DNA of 64,000 nucleotides from Sipunculus nudus (taxonomy: Eukaryota; Annelida; Sipuncula; Golfingiida; Sipunculidae): positions 36,541,401 through 36,605,400 of the forward strand of contig CM049317.1 of the NCBI GenBank assembly GCA_026874595.1, read 5' to 3'. Position numbers and translations under genes: made by a program. Below are positions 14,077-25,559 of this stretch, piece after piece. Every line of letters starts with the position of its first letter. Positions within the stretch are counted from its first letter, which is position 1. Under the pieces are notes generated by a model. It saw nothing but the letters and a program-made list of their open reading frames with translations. It was not told the DNA's origin and searched no databases.

Positions 14077-15220
14077 TCAGTTCACACTGCCACTGTTGTT
14101 GTAACAAGCTGCTCTCAAGACAACAGGTATAGGTGACATGATTAGTCCACCTTTATTGCTTCTTATGCTGTCATCCTTTGGATCTGCAAGATGCATGAAA
14201 TACACAATTGTACACACATATTTACAAACATTACAAACTTACTATATATGTAAGGATGAACCATATTTCTCTTGCTAAACAATTCCGCTGGATATTCCTT
14301 GCACAGTTTGCACCTATGAACAGGAATGGAGACAGAAACATGTAATATTTAGTACAACACACTGAAAAAATTTACAATGGTTAGATACTTTCTATTTTGG
14401 TTTGCGCTAGATAAAATATATTAATTTTATGTATAACAGACAATACTGTATAAAAAAACCCATAAAAGTCGAAATATAATATATATACTAGTAAACAATA
14501 TTATATTTTCTTTCAAATATAAATAATATTTATAAACTGAAACACACAAAAATATGTATAATTTTTTGACATTTTCTCACCACAACTTTTACAAGTGGTT
14601 CATGGTAAGCACACATACACATTTATATTAGTAGAATTAGCGATTCATAATGAACATGAAATATCATTTGTATGTTATAAACATGATGTAGTCAATAAAC
14701 TGTTTACTGTATTTAATTAAAATATATTTTTTTCTAGAAATTTATGCAATTAAGTTAAACTATACAATAATACTAGACAAATATGGTTTCATACAAATAA
14801 AATATTATTTATGGGAAAAAGTCTATTACTTTATACTTATAGTATTAGGCACGTCCTGTTCTAAAAACTTGATCCATCAGTTTGGATAAAATGACCAACA
14901 GTGCAAATAAATTTGGAGTAATCAATATTTATAGTATTGTTTGTCACATTTGCAGTTATTTAGTATCTGCTATAAACCTGACGGAACTTTGCAAACCCCC
15001 ATATAAAAATATAATAATAAACAATAATAAATCCAGGTATTATCGCCGAACTGCCGCTTCTACAGTCCGCTAGATTTCATAGTTCTAACGTTAATTTAAA
15101 ATAAATCAGATTTACACCTACCATTTTATTGCTATATACTACTCACTTTCACAGTAGCCACATGATGGCAGACGCTGACCAGACGATCCTGAGCCGAGGT
15201 GACAGCTTCCCTGACCACGG
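14077..15220 (-). CDS. Candidate multi-exon gene fragment, unknown product
   Basis: Three exon-like blocks read on the minus strand. Block A (15,220-15,147, 74 nt) is flanked by a CAG acceptor and a GTGAGT donor, and both survive in the paralogous copy at 54,348-54,275. Block B (14,313-14,243, 71 nt) has a TTCATAG acceptor and GTAAGT donor and encodes CKLCKEYPAELFSKRNMVHP, a Cys-x2-Cys start reminiscent of a small zinc finger. Block C (14,183-14,077) follows a 59-nt intron with a TTGCAG acceptor, joins in phase with B and ends at a TGA, giving about 35 more residues. Joining A to B does not give a clean phase in the zinc-finger frame, so A may be a 5' UTR exon or a missing exon may intervene. 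A second donor (CAG then GTAAGA) lies just after the stop, so a non-coding transcript is also possible. No family is recognised. Confidence 0.25.
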
Positions 15221-15444
15221 CTGTGAGTCAAAACCAGAATACCGCTTCTTGCCAGATGTGAATCCACAAAATGACTAGTACACGCAAATAACAGAAAAAG
15301 GTTCTTTTTCCCTTTATAAAAGCTATTTTGCCTTGTTGTTGTTATGTCGTCAGAGTGAAGCCTGTATTATACGTCCGTAATGAAAGGCACGTCAGGCAAC
15401 ACGCATCGTTTTCCTTTTACCGGGTGCTCGCGGTAACCAGCCTA

Positions 15445-15456
15445 TGCGCATGCGCA
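15445..15456. promoter_or_regulatory. NRF-1-like palindrome TGCGCATGCGCA
   Basis: A perfect TGCGCATGCGCA lies about 225 bp upstream (on the minus strand) of candidate exon A. It matches the known NRF-1/alpha-PAL consensus (YGCGCAYGCGCR), usually found in CpG-rich animal promoters. In the paralogous copy (54,574-54,585) the site reads TTCGCATGCGCA, so the first half-site is damaged. The surrounding DNA is locally richer in CpG than the rest of the region. Function is inferred from motif and position only. Confidence 0.4.
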
Positions 15457-15488
15457 CTGACTTAAAGGTGGGGTATCTTTCGAAGCAA

Positions 15489-15811
15489 TACACACCAGCT
15501 TGACCATGTCCGTTACACCGTTCAGGCAATAACTAGGGTTTTTACGCCGCAGTTTTGCCTCTTCGGGTACCCCCCTCTTTGCACTGAGGTCGCCAGAACT
15601 GACACGCCAGCCAGCCAGGTCCGGCCCGCCCTCGCTGACCACCCACCACCGGGGAATCCCCCAGGTAAACCCGGGAGCCTGAGCCTAGCAACCAGCCAGT
15701 AATGTCCGAGCGTCACCGGCCATCCCCTGGACTACCTTGAGTCCTGCCCTGAGCCTTGTCCCTTTCGACCAGGTACCGTGTTAGTTCGATCGGAGCCTTA
15801 CACACCAGCTT
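15489..15811. mobile_element. 297-bp GC-rich insertion with 13-bp target duplication
   Basis: The insert (15,502-15,798) is flanked by direct copies of TACACACCAGCTT at 15,489-15,501 and 15,799-15,811. The paralogous locus has this 13-mer once (54,618-54,630), directly after the shared GGTATCTTTCGAAGCAA block, so it looks like the empty site. A 13-bp duplication fits retrotransposition (SINE or truncated LINE). The insert is strikingly GC-rich and has no poly-A on either side. Box A/B promoter motifs of a tRNA-derived SINE are not convincing. Deletion from the other copy by recombination between the 13-mers is the alternative. Confidence 0.55.
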
Positions 15812-17782
15812 TAAGTCCTGTTCCTGCTATGAACACCGAGACATCGTTTCCTATAGGGTCAACAGATGGCGCTAGCTGCTAAGGCATTCAGGCTGATGCC
15901 AGTGATACATTAAAAAAGTGACGAATTAAAGTTTGCCCACAAAACCATGGCGAATTCTGGCCAAGCCTTATCATCTCAGACAGTGATTCGTCAACAATCG
16001 GAGTTTTTCGAACCTATGACGGATAAACGACCTTAATAATGAAGCAGCTTTCAAAGCATCCTCTTTAAAATGAACCACGCTGTACAATATAGATAGTTTT
16101 AACACCATACTGCGCCTCGTTTTATGGTTACTAAAAGTAATCTGTAGTATAATAATTATTCACACTCTGTTCAACATAAATTGATTCATATTGTTACGGT
16201 CCGCATTCACATGGCAAATCTGACTTAACGGACTGGAACACTAAAGTTCACACACGTATCATCACAGGTAAAAACGAAGACGTTTTGGTTCATGAAAGGT
16301 ACGCTATTAACTATACTCCTGGTAATATATACAATATGTACAATTACAAACAAAATTCAAGAACAAACACATAATGAAAGACAAACAACGTCTCTGGTGT
16401 GCCTTGTAACTTAAAAAGAAATACCGAAGTCCAGTTCGAAGATCACAAAACGTTCAAACGATCATGATAAATCACTGTAGAACGAAAGTCCTTTCCAGGC
16501 ATTAATGAAAGTTCGTGGCAGGTCCGAAGACGAATACTAGTAATCAATTTAAGTCCACATTAGGTCTTAAGGGAGGAATGGACCACAGCCAAGGTGTGCA
16601 GCCAATACAGGTACCCGGTTTCTGGGTGAAAAATAGGACAGTCATCCCCGAGTTTCGCGAGCCAGCTCTTTAAATATGCGACACAGGTCAGCGAAAGTCT
16701 GTGGCCAGTTCTGTGTTGATGTGCGTGTATTGTTCCCGTATGGTGGTCTCTGTCCCGAAGAACGAGCTTGTTTATGCGTCTTTGCTTGCTCCCAACAAAG
16801 AAAGACCGGGATCGCGAAGACGTTTACGAGTCACGGAGAAGACGCGAGGCCAATTTAATCGGACTCAATATTATTAGGCCTTGCCATTTATTGCTAAGAG
16901 TGCGCTAAAACGAAACGCGTTGTGTGGGCGCTAGTTAACACCGCAATTTCGGGTTGCAATTCGACACTCTAAACAAGTGGATCAAGAACAAGGAAATTGC
17001 TGCCATCTCCCCCACCCCCCACCCCCACTGCCACCGAGTACTCTGGAATACAGAATAAATGTGGGCGTACACTGAAATACTGTTCTCTGATCCAAATCAG
17101 CTTTGCAATTGAAATTCTGTCTAATCAAAGGTCACATATACTTTGACAGTTCAAATTTATCACCTTCAACAATTGGGCTTCCCTCAACAAAATTAGTCTG
17201 GGGTCTGGCCTGCTAAAACATCGAAAACAAATCCTTATTTTACCGGTCATACCAAGGCTTGAAAAACACGTGTGGTTTGATATTGTTTACTTCGCCACCT
17301 TGTCTTACGGTCGACACTGAATGGACCGCTTCAGGTCAAGCAAACGTATTCTAAATCTCATTATATTATCATATAACATAATTGCTTTTGAAAAAAAAAT
17401 ATCAATAATGATTTTACATAAAATGAGCCCAATTCCTTGAGGATTTTTTTTTCTATTTTCTCAACAAAAAACATGAGGTTGTGCGATTGGTTCAAGATCT
17501 AATGGCACATCTATGAGCATTGTCAACTCTGCAGTGACGTCACATACTTGGAAAACCCAGGTGACTAAAAATTACTCAGTCATTCTTTCAAAAAAAATCT
17601 CTGCTGTTCGTGTCCACTTTGTACCTTTAGAACTGAGAACTGCATGTGGAAATTGGCCTGAGACCGTTCTCCGTCGGACCTTCAGCCATAAGTCCTACGT
17701 CTGTAATGCGGTTCGCTGGATAGTTACAGCAGTTCTGCCAATGAATATGAATCTACCTCTATCTGCGGAAGTGCATTAGGGG
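15812..17782. other. Unique non-coding segment
   Basis: No supported exon. A short C/A-rich run (CCCCCACCCC) lies near 17,005-17,030 and T-rich patches near 17,390-17,460. The 60- and 88-codon frames at 16,676 and 17,513 show no domain and no convincing splice context. Confidence 0.45.
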
Positions 17783-18059
17783 TTGCATCACAAGCGGTCA
17801 TCTGTTTGATGGAGCGGTCGCCCATGACGCCCCAAATGCATCAAAATTCCTTTTTTCTCAAATGGGTCTTGTGAACTTGATCTCTGACCACATGATCCAA
17901 AATCAAAAGGGTTCATACGTAATTGGTTGATCATATATAAGTCAAGTATGAAATCAACATGTAAAAAACTAGTGGGCCATGCCGCTCATCTGAATTCAAG
18001 GAATGTTAAACAATGAGCCAAATGATTGCCAGAGTGCCAAAATAACATGAATTTTGTGT

Positions 18060-18730
18060 CCTTAGAAATTTCTGGTTTACGAGAAAAGCCTCCAAGACGG
18101 ATTGACATGCCAAATTTCAGACCAATACCTTGAACAACTCCTAAAATATAAGGAATTTTCACCAAAAAAATGTATGGATAGAAGCCACGAGAAAACTACT
18201 GCAGATGGCACCATAAGTCTTGAGTCCAATATGGAGGAGTCCAAGATCTATGGGTATGCACCAATTCAGGCCGATACGGCAAATCACTAGTGATAAAAGT
18301 GCATTTTTGTTATTCTACAAAAAACCTGAAAGTAGGTGGCGCCACCTGTCTGGCTTATGAGAAAACTTTCCAAGATGGATCGACATGCCAAATTCATACC
18401 ACTATCTTGAACCATTCCTCGGATATGAGCAATTTTCACAAAAAGCACATGTACGGATGGACGTCACAGGAAAATGATTGCAGGTGGCTCCACCAGTCTT
18501 GTTTACGAGATGTAGGTGTTGAGGATCCATGAACATGCACATATCAACCCAATACATAGAAAAACTACTAAGAAGAACAGATGGCAAATGCACAGATGGA
18601 CACTACGCTAAAAATATTGTAGGGGGCGCCAACTGGTCGCAATTTTGAGATAGAGAGATCCAAGGTCTATGGAGATGCAGACTTTCAGCACAATACAATT
18701 AGCCACTCCTGAGATATGGCCTGTTATCTT
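18060..18730. repeat. Array of about 145-bp units with GGTGGCGCCACC cores (copy 1)
   Basis: Diverged units recur about every 142-147 bp. Each has a palindromic core (GATGGCACCATA about 18,186, GGTGGCGCCACC about 18,336, GGTGGCTCCACC about 18,483, GGGGGCGCCAAC about 18,622), then a TCTTG/TGAGA segment, an AAG-ATGGAT-GACATGCC segment, and an ACTCCTGAGATAT segment. The 62-80-codon frames that cross it are incidental. The Harbinger element is inserted into the last unit. Confidence 0.7.
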
Positions 18731-19251
18731 AAGCCTAAGTCACATACATCGTACAACACATATACGACAGGTCCACGACAAAAAATTGGGAAAATACCTA
18801 GGACAGTCGTGGGTGTGTCGTACAAAATTCAGGCGTCTTGCGACGGAAAAATCTGTCGTAGACCCTTGTCGTAAATTTTTGAACATGTTCAAATTTTTTT
18901 CAGCGTCATTGGTCATCCTTTATGTCAGGCCGATCTCGTAGGTCTGTCGTACAAAGCCCTACGACTGTGTTACGATAAACCTTCGACTTTCGTACGTTTT
19001 TTGGTAATCTGAGGCTCTAAGAATCGCAGAACTTTCTACGACTGCCTAACAATTGACGGACGTTCTACATATGACGATCCCACGAATGTTCTACCGTTTT
19101 AGGTTATTCCTGCGACCGCCGTGGGTTTGTCTTAGGACTATAATTCTATCTTACATCAGTCGCAAGGCTGTCGTGAAAATATTTAATGTTCAATGCCCGC
19201 CTATATATTGAACTAGATATTAGATCGTTCTACATAATCCTGTATATAATC

Positions 19252-19896
19252 ATGGCGCTACCACCGGAGCGAATCGGACTGGTCTGGGTTCGTCTACAGC
19301 TCCAGATCCTGTAGGAGGGACACGCTATTATTTTGGCAGCCTTAACTAGGGCTTGGCAGCAGAGACAGGTCGTAAAAAGGCAGCGTTGATGGTGGGTTAA
19401 GCCTTGGATTCAGCGGCGGACTCTGTTGGGCCAATATGACACACTCATGATTGAGTTGGCTCGGGAGTATGATGGTGACTTCATCAATTTCTTACGTATG
19501 GAGCCCAAATTGTTCAGAGAGCTCTTACAGCGTGTCACGCCCCATATCCAAAAGGATCAAAGGTAGTTATTTCTAATAAATGCCAATCTGATTTCAGAAT
19601 TATCGCAGGGGCCTCAATATAGGATATATATCCCCCCACTTTTTGACCAGGGGGGATGGTCAATGTAATCAACCCCCCCTCCCAGTTTCAGAAAATGATA
19701 TATATATATATATTACAAATGGAATATATTGATAAATAGAATAATAGACTGGTTTCATTTACTAGTTTACTATGAAATATTATATCTAAACCTGGATTAG
19801 AATTAACTTATACATGAAACTACATTATTTTCTAAAATGTGAAATGTGATTAAGTTTATTCATATTTGAAATGCGTGTCAAACGGACGCTAAACAG

Positions 19897-19945
<49 letters not shown>

Positions 19946-21174
19946 GATATATATATATATATTTGTGTGTGTATGCTTTTGTGTATGTGTCATGGTGTGT
20001 GCTTTTGTGTGTGTGTATTGGTGTGTGCCTTTGTGCGTATGGAGGAAAGGGGGGGGGGGGGGCGTGGGTCTGCTCTGCAAGTCATCCTCCCACCCTGGAA
20101 GAAAAATTGACACCACTGAATTATCGTACTTATATGTAATATTAAGTCAAATCTGCATCATTCCTACACATTATTTGTCTTCTAAATTATTTTATAGACG
20201 TAGAATACCAATTGAGGCAGGATTGAAGCTTGCAATCACGTTGAGAAACATGGCGACCGGAATCATCTACAAGTCTGTGTCATACAGCTTCTGCGTTGCA
20301 TCTAATACCATCTCCCTCTTTGTGCCCCACGTCTGCTGGCCATCATCCATGAATTTTGTGAGGAAGTCATAAACTTTCCACAGACCCCAGACAGATGGAG
20401 GGAGGTAGCTGAACTATTCGGTCGTCGATGGAACTTTCACCAAGCATGTGGAGCTTTAGGTGGAAAACATGTCGCCATCCGTCGTCCGCGCAGGTCTGGG
20501 AGCTTGTATTACAATTATAAGGGATACATTAGTATAGTTCTACTAGCCCTAGTGGACGGGAACTATAAGTTCATGTGGGCAGATGTAGGAGCACCAGGAT
20601 CCTCATCTGACTGCCAAGTGTTTAACCAAGGTCCACCCAAGCCAGCCTTGGAGAATGGGGACATAGGATTTCCAGCCCCAGAACCACTCCCGAATGATGA
20701 CCGTGATGTAACCCATTTCCTCCTCGGAGATGACGCTTTCCCTCTTCGACAATGGTTGATGAAACCATTTTCACACCGAAACATGGAAGAGGACGAGTGA
20801 ATCCTGTATTATCGCCTATCCCGCGGCAGACGTGTTGTTTAAAATGGTTTCGGCAAATCGGCAGACAGGTGGAGGTGCCTAATAACGACCATGCACCAAG
20901 ACCCAAAGACAAATGACACCATCGTTAGCGCAGCCCTTTGCATAACATAATGAGAGATCGCTACCCAGGCCTTCGGAATAAAGAATTGGATCAAGACGGG
21001 CCACAGGGAGAAATCATACCGGAAGCATTGAGAGAGGCAGCTGTGTCGGATAAGATGCAAAATATGAGGGGAGGAGATGTGGCGAATAAATAAGGGAAAC
21101 AGGTCCGCGTGTATCTGAAACACTATTATAACAGTTTTGTTGGGTCTTTGCCATGGCAACACAAGATGATATGA
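19252..21174 (+). pseudogene. PIF/Harbinger (HARBI1-type) DDE transposase, copy 1
   Basis: Two exons. Exon 1 (19,252-19,562) starts at ATG-GCG-CTA and holds the N-terminal segment ending EPKLFRELLQRVTPHIQKDQ. The donor is AG|GTAGTT, the intron carries a (TA)n tract, and the acceptor is TTTATAG before 20,198. Exon 2 restores the frame (RRIPIEAGLKLAITLRNMAT) and continues through the DDE_Tnp_4 core (20,504-20,800, KFMWADVGAPGSSSDCQVFN) to a TGA at 21,172-21,174. The protein would act in the nucleus, cutting the element's termini. Lesions: TGA within exon 1 (before WWVKPW), a frameshift ending in TAA at about 20,370, TGA after EEDE (20,798), and a 4-bp-type deletion that breaks the CLHNIMRDRYP motif near 20,940. 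The usual first catalytic Asp in the GALDGKH motif is Gly (GALGGKH). Family identification is firm; function is lost. Confidence 0.88.
19902..19961. repeat. (TA)n microsatellite in transposase intron
   Basis: Interrupted TA tract followed by TG-rich DNA and a G-run at about 20,049-20,062. The matching tract in copy 2 (23,519-23,584) differs in length. Confidence 0.9.
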
Positions 21175-21409
21175 CATAGCTTCTGCATTTACTGTTCGTG
21201 CGTTGGTGATCTCCTTTCATAATATGCTATTATGCGCATAATTACATGTATGTGAACTAGTGATATAGTGAAAGTTAAATAAAAAAAAAAAATAATAAAA
21301 GTATTACCAAAAGTAAGATTTGTCTTTCTTTCATAAGAAAGAGTCCTGGATAATTGCTGGAAAAATCTATTATGATTTGTTAAAAGATAAAAACAACTCT
21401 GAATACTTT

Positions 21410-23514
21410 TTGCATCACAAGCGGTCATCTGTTTGATGGAGCGGTCGCCCATGACGCCCCAAATGCATCAAAATTCCTTTTTTCTCAAATGGGTCTTGTG
21501 AACTTGATCTCTGACCACATGATCCAAAATCAAAAGGGTTCATACGTAATTGGTTGATCATATATAAGTCAAGTATGAAATCAACATGTAAAAAACTAGT
21601 GGGCCATGCCGCTCATCTGAATTCAAGGAATGTTAAACAATGAGCCAAATGATTGCCAGAGTGCCAAAATAACATGAATTTTGTGTCCTTAGAAATGTCT
21701 GGTTTACGAGAAAAGCCTCCAAGACGGATTGACATGCCAAATTTCAGACCAATACCTTGAACAACTCCTAAAATATAAGGAATTTTCACCAAAAAAATGT
21801 ATGGATAGAAGCCACGAGAAAACTACTGCAGATGGCACCATAAGTCTTGAGTCCAATATGGAGGAGTCCAAGATCTATGGGTATGCACCAATTCAGGCCG
21901 ATACGGCAAATCACTAGTGATAAAAGTGCATTTTTGTTATTCTACAAAAAACCTGAAAGTAGGTGGCGCCACCTGTCTGGCTTATGAGAAAACTTTCCAA
22001 GATGGATCGACATGCCAAATTCATACCACTATCTTGAACCATTCCTCGGATATGAGCAATTTTCACAAAAAGCACATGTACGGATGGACGTCACAGGAAA
22101 ATGATTGCAGGTGGCTCCACCAGTCTTGTTTACGAGATGTAGGTGTTGAGGATCCATGAACATGCACATATCAACCCAATACATAGAAAAACTACTAAGA
22201 AGAACAGATGGCAAATGCACAGATGGACACTACGCTAAAAATATTGTAGGGGGCGCCAACTGGTCGCAATTTTGAGATAGAGAGATCCAAGGTCTATGGA
22301 GATGCAGACTTTCAGCACAATACAATTAGCCACTCCTGAGATATGGCCTGTTATCTTAAGCCTAAGTCACATACATCGTACAACACATATACGACAGGTC
22401 CACGACAAAAAATTGGGAAAATACCTAGGACAGTCGTGGGTGTGTCGTACAAAATTCAGGCGGAAAAATCTGTCGTAGACCCTTGTCGTAAATTTTTGAA
22501 CATGTTCAAATTTTTTTTCAGCGTCATTGGTCATCCTTTATGTCAGGCCGATCTCGTAGGTCTGTCGTACAAAGCCCTACGACTGTGTTACGATAAACCT
22601 TCGACTTTCGTACGTTTTTTGGTAATCTGAGGCTCTAAGAATCGCAGAACTTTCTACGACTGCCTAACAATTGACGGACGTTCTACATATGACGATCCCA
22701 CGAATGTTCTACCGTTTTAGGTTATTCCTGCGACCGCCGTGGGTTTGTCTTAGGACTATAATTCTATCTTACATCAGTCGCAAGGCTGTCGTGAAAATAT
22801 TTAATGTTCAATGCCCGCCTATATATTGAACTAGATATTAGATCGTTCTACATAATCCTGTATATAATCATGGCGCTACCACCGGAGCGAATCGGACTGG
22901 TCTGGGTTCGTCTACAGCTCCAGATCCTGTAGGAGCGACACGCTATTATTTTGGCAGCCTTAACTAGGGCTTGGCAGCAGAGACAGGTCGTAAAAAGGCA
23001 GCGTTGATGGTGGGTTAAGCCTTGGATTCAGCGGCGGACTCTGTTGGGCCAATATGACACACTCATGATTGAGTTGGCTCGGGAGTATGATGGTGACTTC
23101 ATCAATTTCTTACGTATGGAGCCCAAATTGTTCAGAGAGCTCTTACAGCGTGTCACGCCCCATATCCAAAAGGATCAAAGGTAGTTATTTCTAATAAATG
23201 CCAATCTGATTTCAGAATTATCGCAGGGGCCTCAATATAGGATATATATCCCCCCACTTTTTGACCAGGGGGGATGGTCAATTTAATCAACCCCCCCTCC
23301 CAGTTTCAGAAAATGATATATATATATATATTACAAATGGAATATATTGATAAATAGAATAATAGACTGGTTTCATTTACTAGTTTACTATGAAATATTA
23401 TATCTAAACCTGGATTAGAATTAACTTATACATGAAACTACATTATTTTCTAAAATGTGAAATGTGATTAAGTTTATTCATATTTGAAATGCGTGTCAAA
23501 CGGACGCTAAACAG

Positions 23515-23567
<53 letters not shown>

Positions 23568-25028
23568 GATATATATATATATATTTGTGTGTGTATGCTT
23601 TTGTGTATGTGTCATGGTGTGTGCTTTTGTGTGTGTGTATTGGTGTGTGCCTTTGTGCGTATGGAGGAAAGGGGGGGGGGGGCGTGGGTCTGCTCTGCAA
23701 GTCATCCTCCCACCCTGGAAGAAAAATTGACACCACTGAATTATCGTACTTATATGTAATATTAAGTCAAATCTGCATCATTCCTACACATTATTTGTCT
23801 TCTAAATTATTTTATAGACGTAGAATACCAATTGAGGCAGGATTGAAGCTTGCAATCACGTTGAGAAACATGGCGACCGGAATCATCTACAAGTCTGTGT
23901 CATACAGCTTCTGCGTTGCATCTAATACCATCTCCCTCTTTGTGCCCCACGTCTGCTGGCCATCATCCATGAATTTTGTGAGGAAGTCATAAACTTTCCA
24001 CAGACCCCAGACAGATGGAGGGAGGTAGCTGAACTATTCGGTCGTCGATGGAACTTTCACCAAGCATGTGGAGCTTTAGGTGGAAAACATGTCGCCATCC
24101 GTCGTCCGCGCAGGTCTGGGAGCTTGTATTACAATTATAAGGGATACATTAGTATAGTTCTACTAGCCCTAGTGGACGGGAACTATAAGTTCATGTGGGC
24201 AGATGTAGGAGCACCAGGATCCTCATCTGACTGCCAAGTGTTTAACCAAGGTCCACCCAAGCCAGCCTTGGAGAATGGGGACATAGGATTTCCAGCCCCA
24301 GAACCACTCCCGAATGATGACCGTGATGTAACCCATTTCCTCCTCGGAGATGACGCTTTCCCTCTTCGACAATGGTTGATGAAACCATTTTCACACCGAA
24401 ACATGGAAGAGGACGAGTGAATCCTGTATTATCGCCTATCCCGCGGCAGACGTGTTGTTTAAAATGGTTTCGGCAAATCGGCAGACAGGTGGAGGTGCCT
24501 AATAACGACCATGCACCAAGACCCAAAGACAAATGACACCATCGTTAGCGCAGCCCTTTGCATAACATAATGAGAGATCGCTACCCAGGCCTTCGGAATA
24601 AAGAATTGGATCAAGACGGGCCACAGGGAGAAATCATACCGGAAGCATTGAGAGAGGCAGCTGTGTCGGATAAGATGCAAAATATGAGGGGAGGAGATGT
24701 GGCGAATAAATAAGGGAAACAGGTCCGCGTGTATCTGAAACACTATTATAACAGTTTTGTTGGGTCTTTGCCATGGCAACACAAGATGATATGACATAGC
24801 TTCTGCATTTACTGTTCGTGCGTTGGTGATCTCCTTTCATAATATGCTATTATGCGCATAATTACATGTATGTGAACTAGTGATATAGTGAAAGTTAAAT
24901 AAAAAAAAAAAATAATAAAAGTATTACCAAAAGTAAGATTTGTCTTTCTTTCATAAGAAAGAGTCCTGGATAATTGCTGGAAAAATCTATTATGATTTGT
25001 TAAAAGATAAAAACAACTCTGAATACTT
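21410..25028. repeat. 3.6-kb tandem duplication, copy 2
   Basis: Second unit of the tandem pair, head-to-tail with 17,783-21,408. It ends at GAATACTT (25,021-25,028), where the sequence passes into the rest of the intact Harbinger interior. This shows that copy 2 is contiguous with the original right half. Confidence 0.95.
22870..24794 (+). pseudogene. PIF/Harbinger (HARBI1-type) DDE transposase, copy 2
   Basis: Same structure as the upstream copy: exon 1 22,870-23,180, intron with (TA)n, exon 2 from 23,818 to TGA at 24,792-24,794. It carries the same TGA in exon 1, the same frameshift before the DDE core, the Asp-to-Gly change in GALGGKH, the TGA after EEDE and the broken CLHN motif. All major lesions are therefore older than the tandem duplication. 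This copy belongs to the near-complete element, with the accessory gene in convergent orientation about 0.8 kb downstream. Confidence 0.88.
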
Positions 25029-25559
25029 AATAAGTTTCTTAATACATTGAAAAAGATTTCCTTTGATTTAAATTACTATTGGAGTTAATATTAATGGGAC
25101 ATAATCAGGAGTAATATTAGGCCTACTTTTTTACACTGTCAGGTACGTTTTGCTTTATAAAAAAGCTTCGAGCCGAAACCATCCAAGCACAGAGTCTCAG
25201 TACCTCCTATACCGCTGTTTAACAACTTGTTTTGGCGCTCTGTGTTGATAAACACAGTCTGCGTGTGTCTGTTTACCATAACAGTGTCGGATGACAGGGG
25301 TGCGATTTTGGGTCGCAAACGCGATGTCTCAGCCAGAAGGAACATATTTTACATTTTCTCGGCAAGTCAGTCAGGACATTTCCTGAGTCACACATGTTGT
25401 GGCCCGCTTAGTGTTGTAAGATGGAACAATATAACTAGTAAAATTATTAATATAACTTTATTAAATCATCATCCCTGAAAACTCATTATCCCACATCATC
25501 ATCCCTGAAAATTACTGAATGTCATCTATTGAACAAAAACTGTAAACACACAATGTATA
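24795..25559. other. Harbinger intergenic spacer with dispersed repeat
   Basis: Between the convergent genes. Holds an A-run at about 24,901-24,912, the diverged repeat at 25,140-25,410 and a short direct repeat (CATCATCCCTGAAAA) near 25,467 and 25,497. Confidence 0.6.
25140..25410 (+). repeat. Dispersed repeat family R, member 1
   Basis: Diverged relative of 34,075-34,330 and 35,035-35,290. Shared ordered words include AACCATCCAAGCAC, CTCTG-GTGTT-ATAAACAC/GAACGCAGTC, TTTACCATAACA, GATGTCTCAGCC/AATGTTTCAGCC, and CAGTCAGGACA/CCGTCAGGGCA. Here it lies inside the Harbinger spacer; the others lie in the long-inverted-repeat element. No coding or RNA-polymerase-III promoter signal was recognised. 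Confidence 0.6.

Larger units (their letters stand above)
13330..15501. repeat. Diverged segmental duplication, copy 1
   Basis: Collinear, same-orientation similarity with 52,270-54,630. Shared landmarks in order: the ACCATATG-AGTCATCCAT segment (about 13,346 and 52,289), GGCATCTAGCAAGACA/GGCGTCTAGCAAGACA (about 13,523 and 52,609), the AAGTGGTTCATGGTAAGCACA segment (about 14,592 and 53,619), the well-preserved GAGCCGAGGTGACAGC block (about 15,191 and 54,318) and the CGCATGCGCACTGAC promoter-like block. Indels of 50-300 bp separate the copies. Preservation is highest around the candidate exon at 15,147-15,220. Confidence 0.75.
17783..21408. repeat. 3.6-kb tandem duplication, copy 1
   Basis: The block from TTGCATCACAAGCGG to GAATACTT is repeated immediately downstream (21,410-25,028). 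The copies differ by only a few substitutions (for example at about 18,070, 19,316 and 19,668), a 10-bp deletion in copy 2 (near 22,462), and length changes in T, TA and G runs. The junction shares a short T/TTGCATC microhomology. Each copy holds about 0.95 kb of flanking repeat, the Harbinger left terminus and the transposase. Such close identity means a recent duplication or a haplotype retained in the assembly. Confidence 0.95.
18732..21408 (+). mobile_element. Harbinger element, left-part duplicate
   Basis: Contains the left terminus (AGCCTAAGTCACA, after TTA), the TCGTA-rich subterminal region and the whole transposase pseudogene, then is cut off at the duplication junction. It lacks the accessory gene and right terminus found in the second copy, so it exists through the tandem duplication rather than through its own insertion. 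Confidence 0.85.

Noticed and set aside
15502-15798. tRNA- or 5S-derived SINE identity for the GC-rich insert
   Set aside because: A TGGTCGAAAGG word resembles box A and GTTCGATC resembles box B, but spacing and order are wrong and no cloverleaf can be drawn.
18102-18593. Paired 62-, 80- and 63-codon frames repeated at 21,729-22,220
   Set aside because: Conserved only because they lie in the near-identical tandem duplication; they cross a non-coding repeat array.
19871-20139. Tyr/Ile-rich frames at 19,871-20,139 and similar ones at 3,609, 23,489, 52,808 and 56,191
   Set aside because: They are translations of (TA)n microsatellites, not proteins.
20563-21220. Minus-strand frames of 68-112 codons over the Harbinger transposase (also 24,183-24,840)
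   Set aside because: Antisense shadows of the transposase exon.
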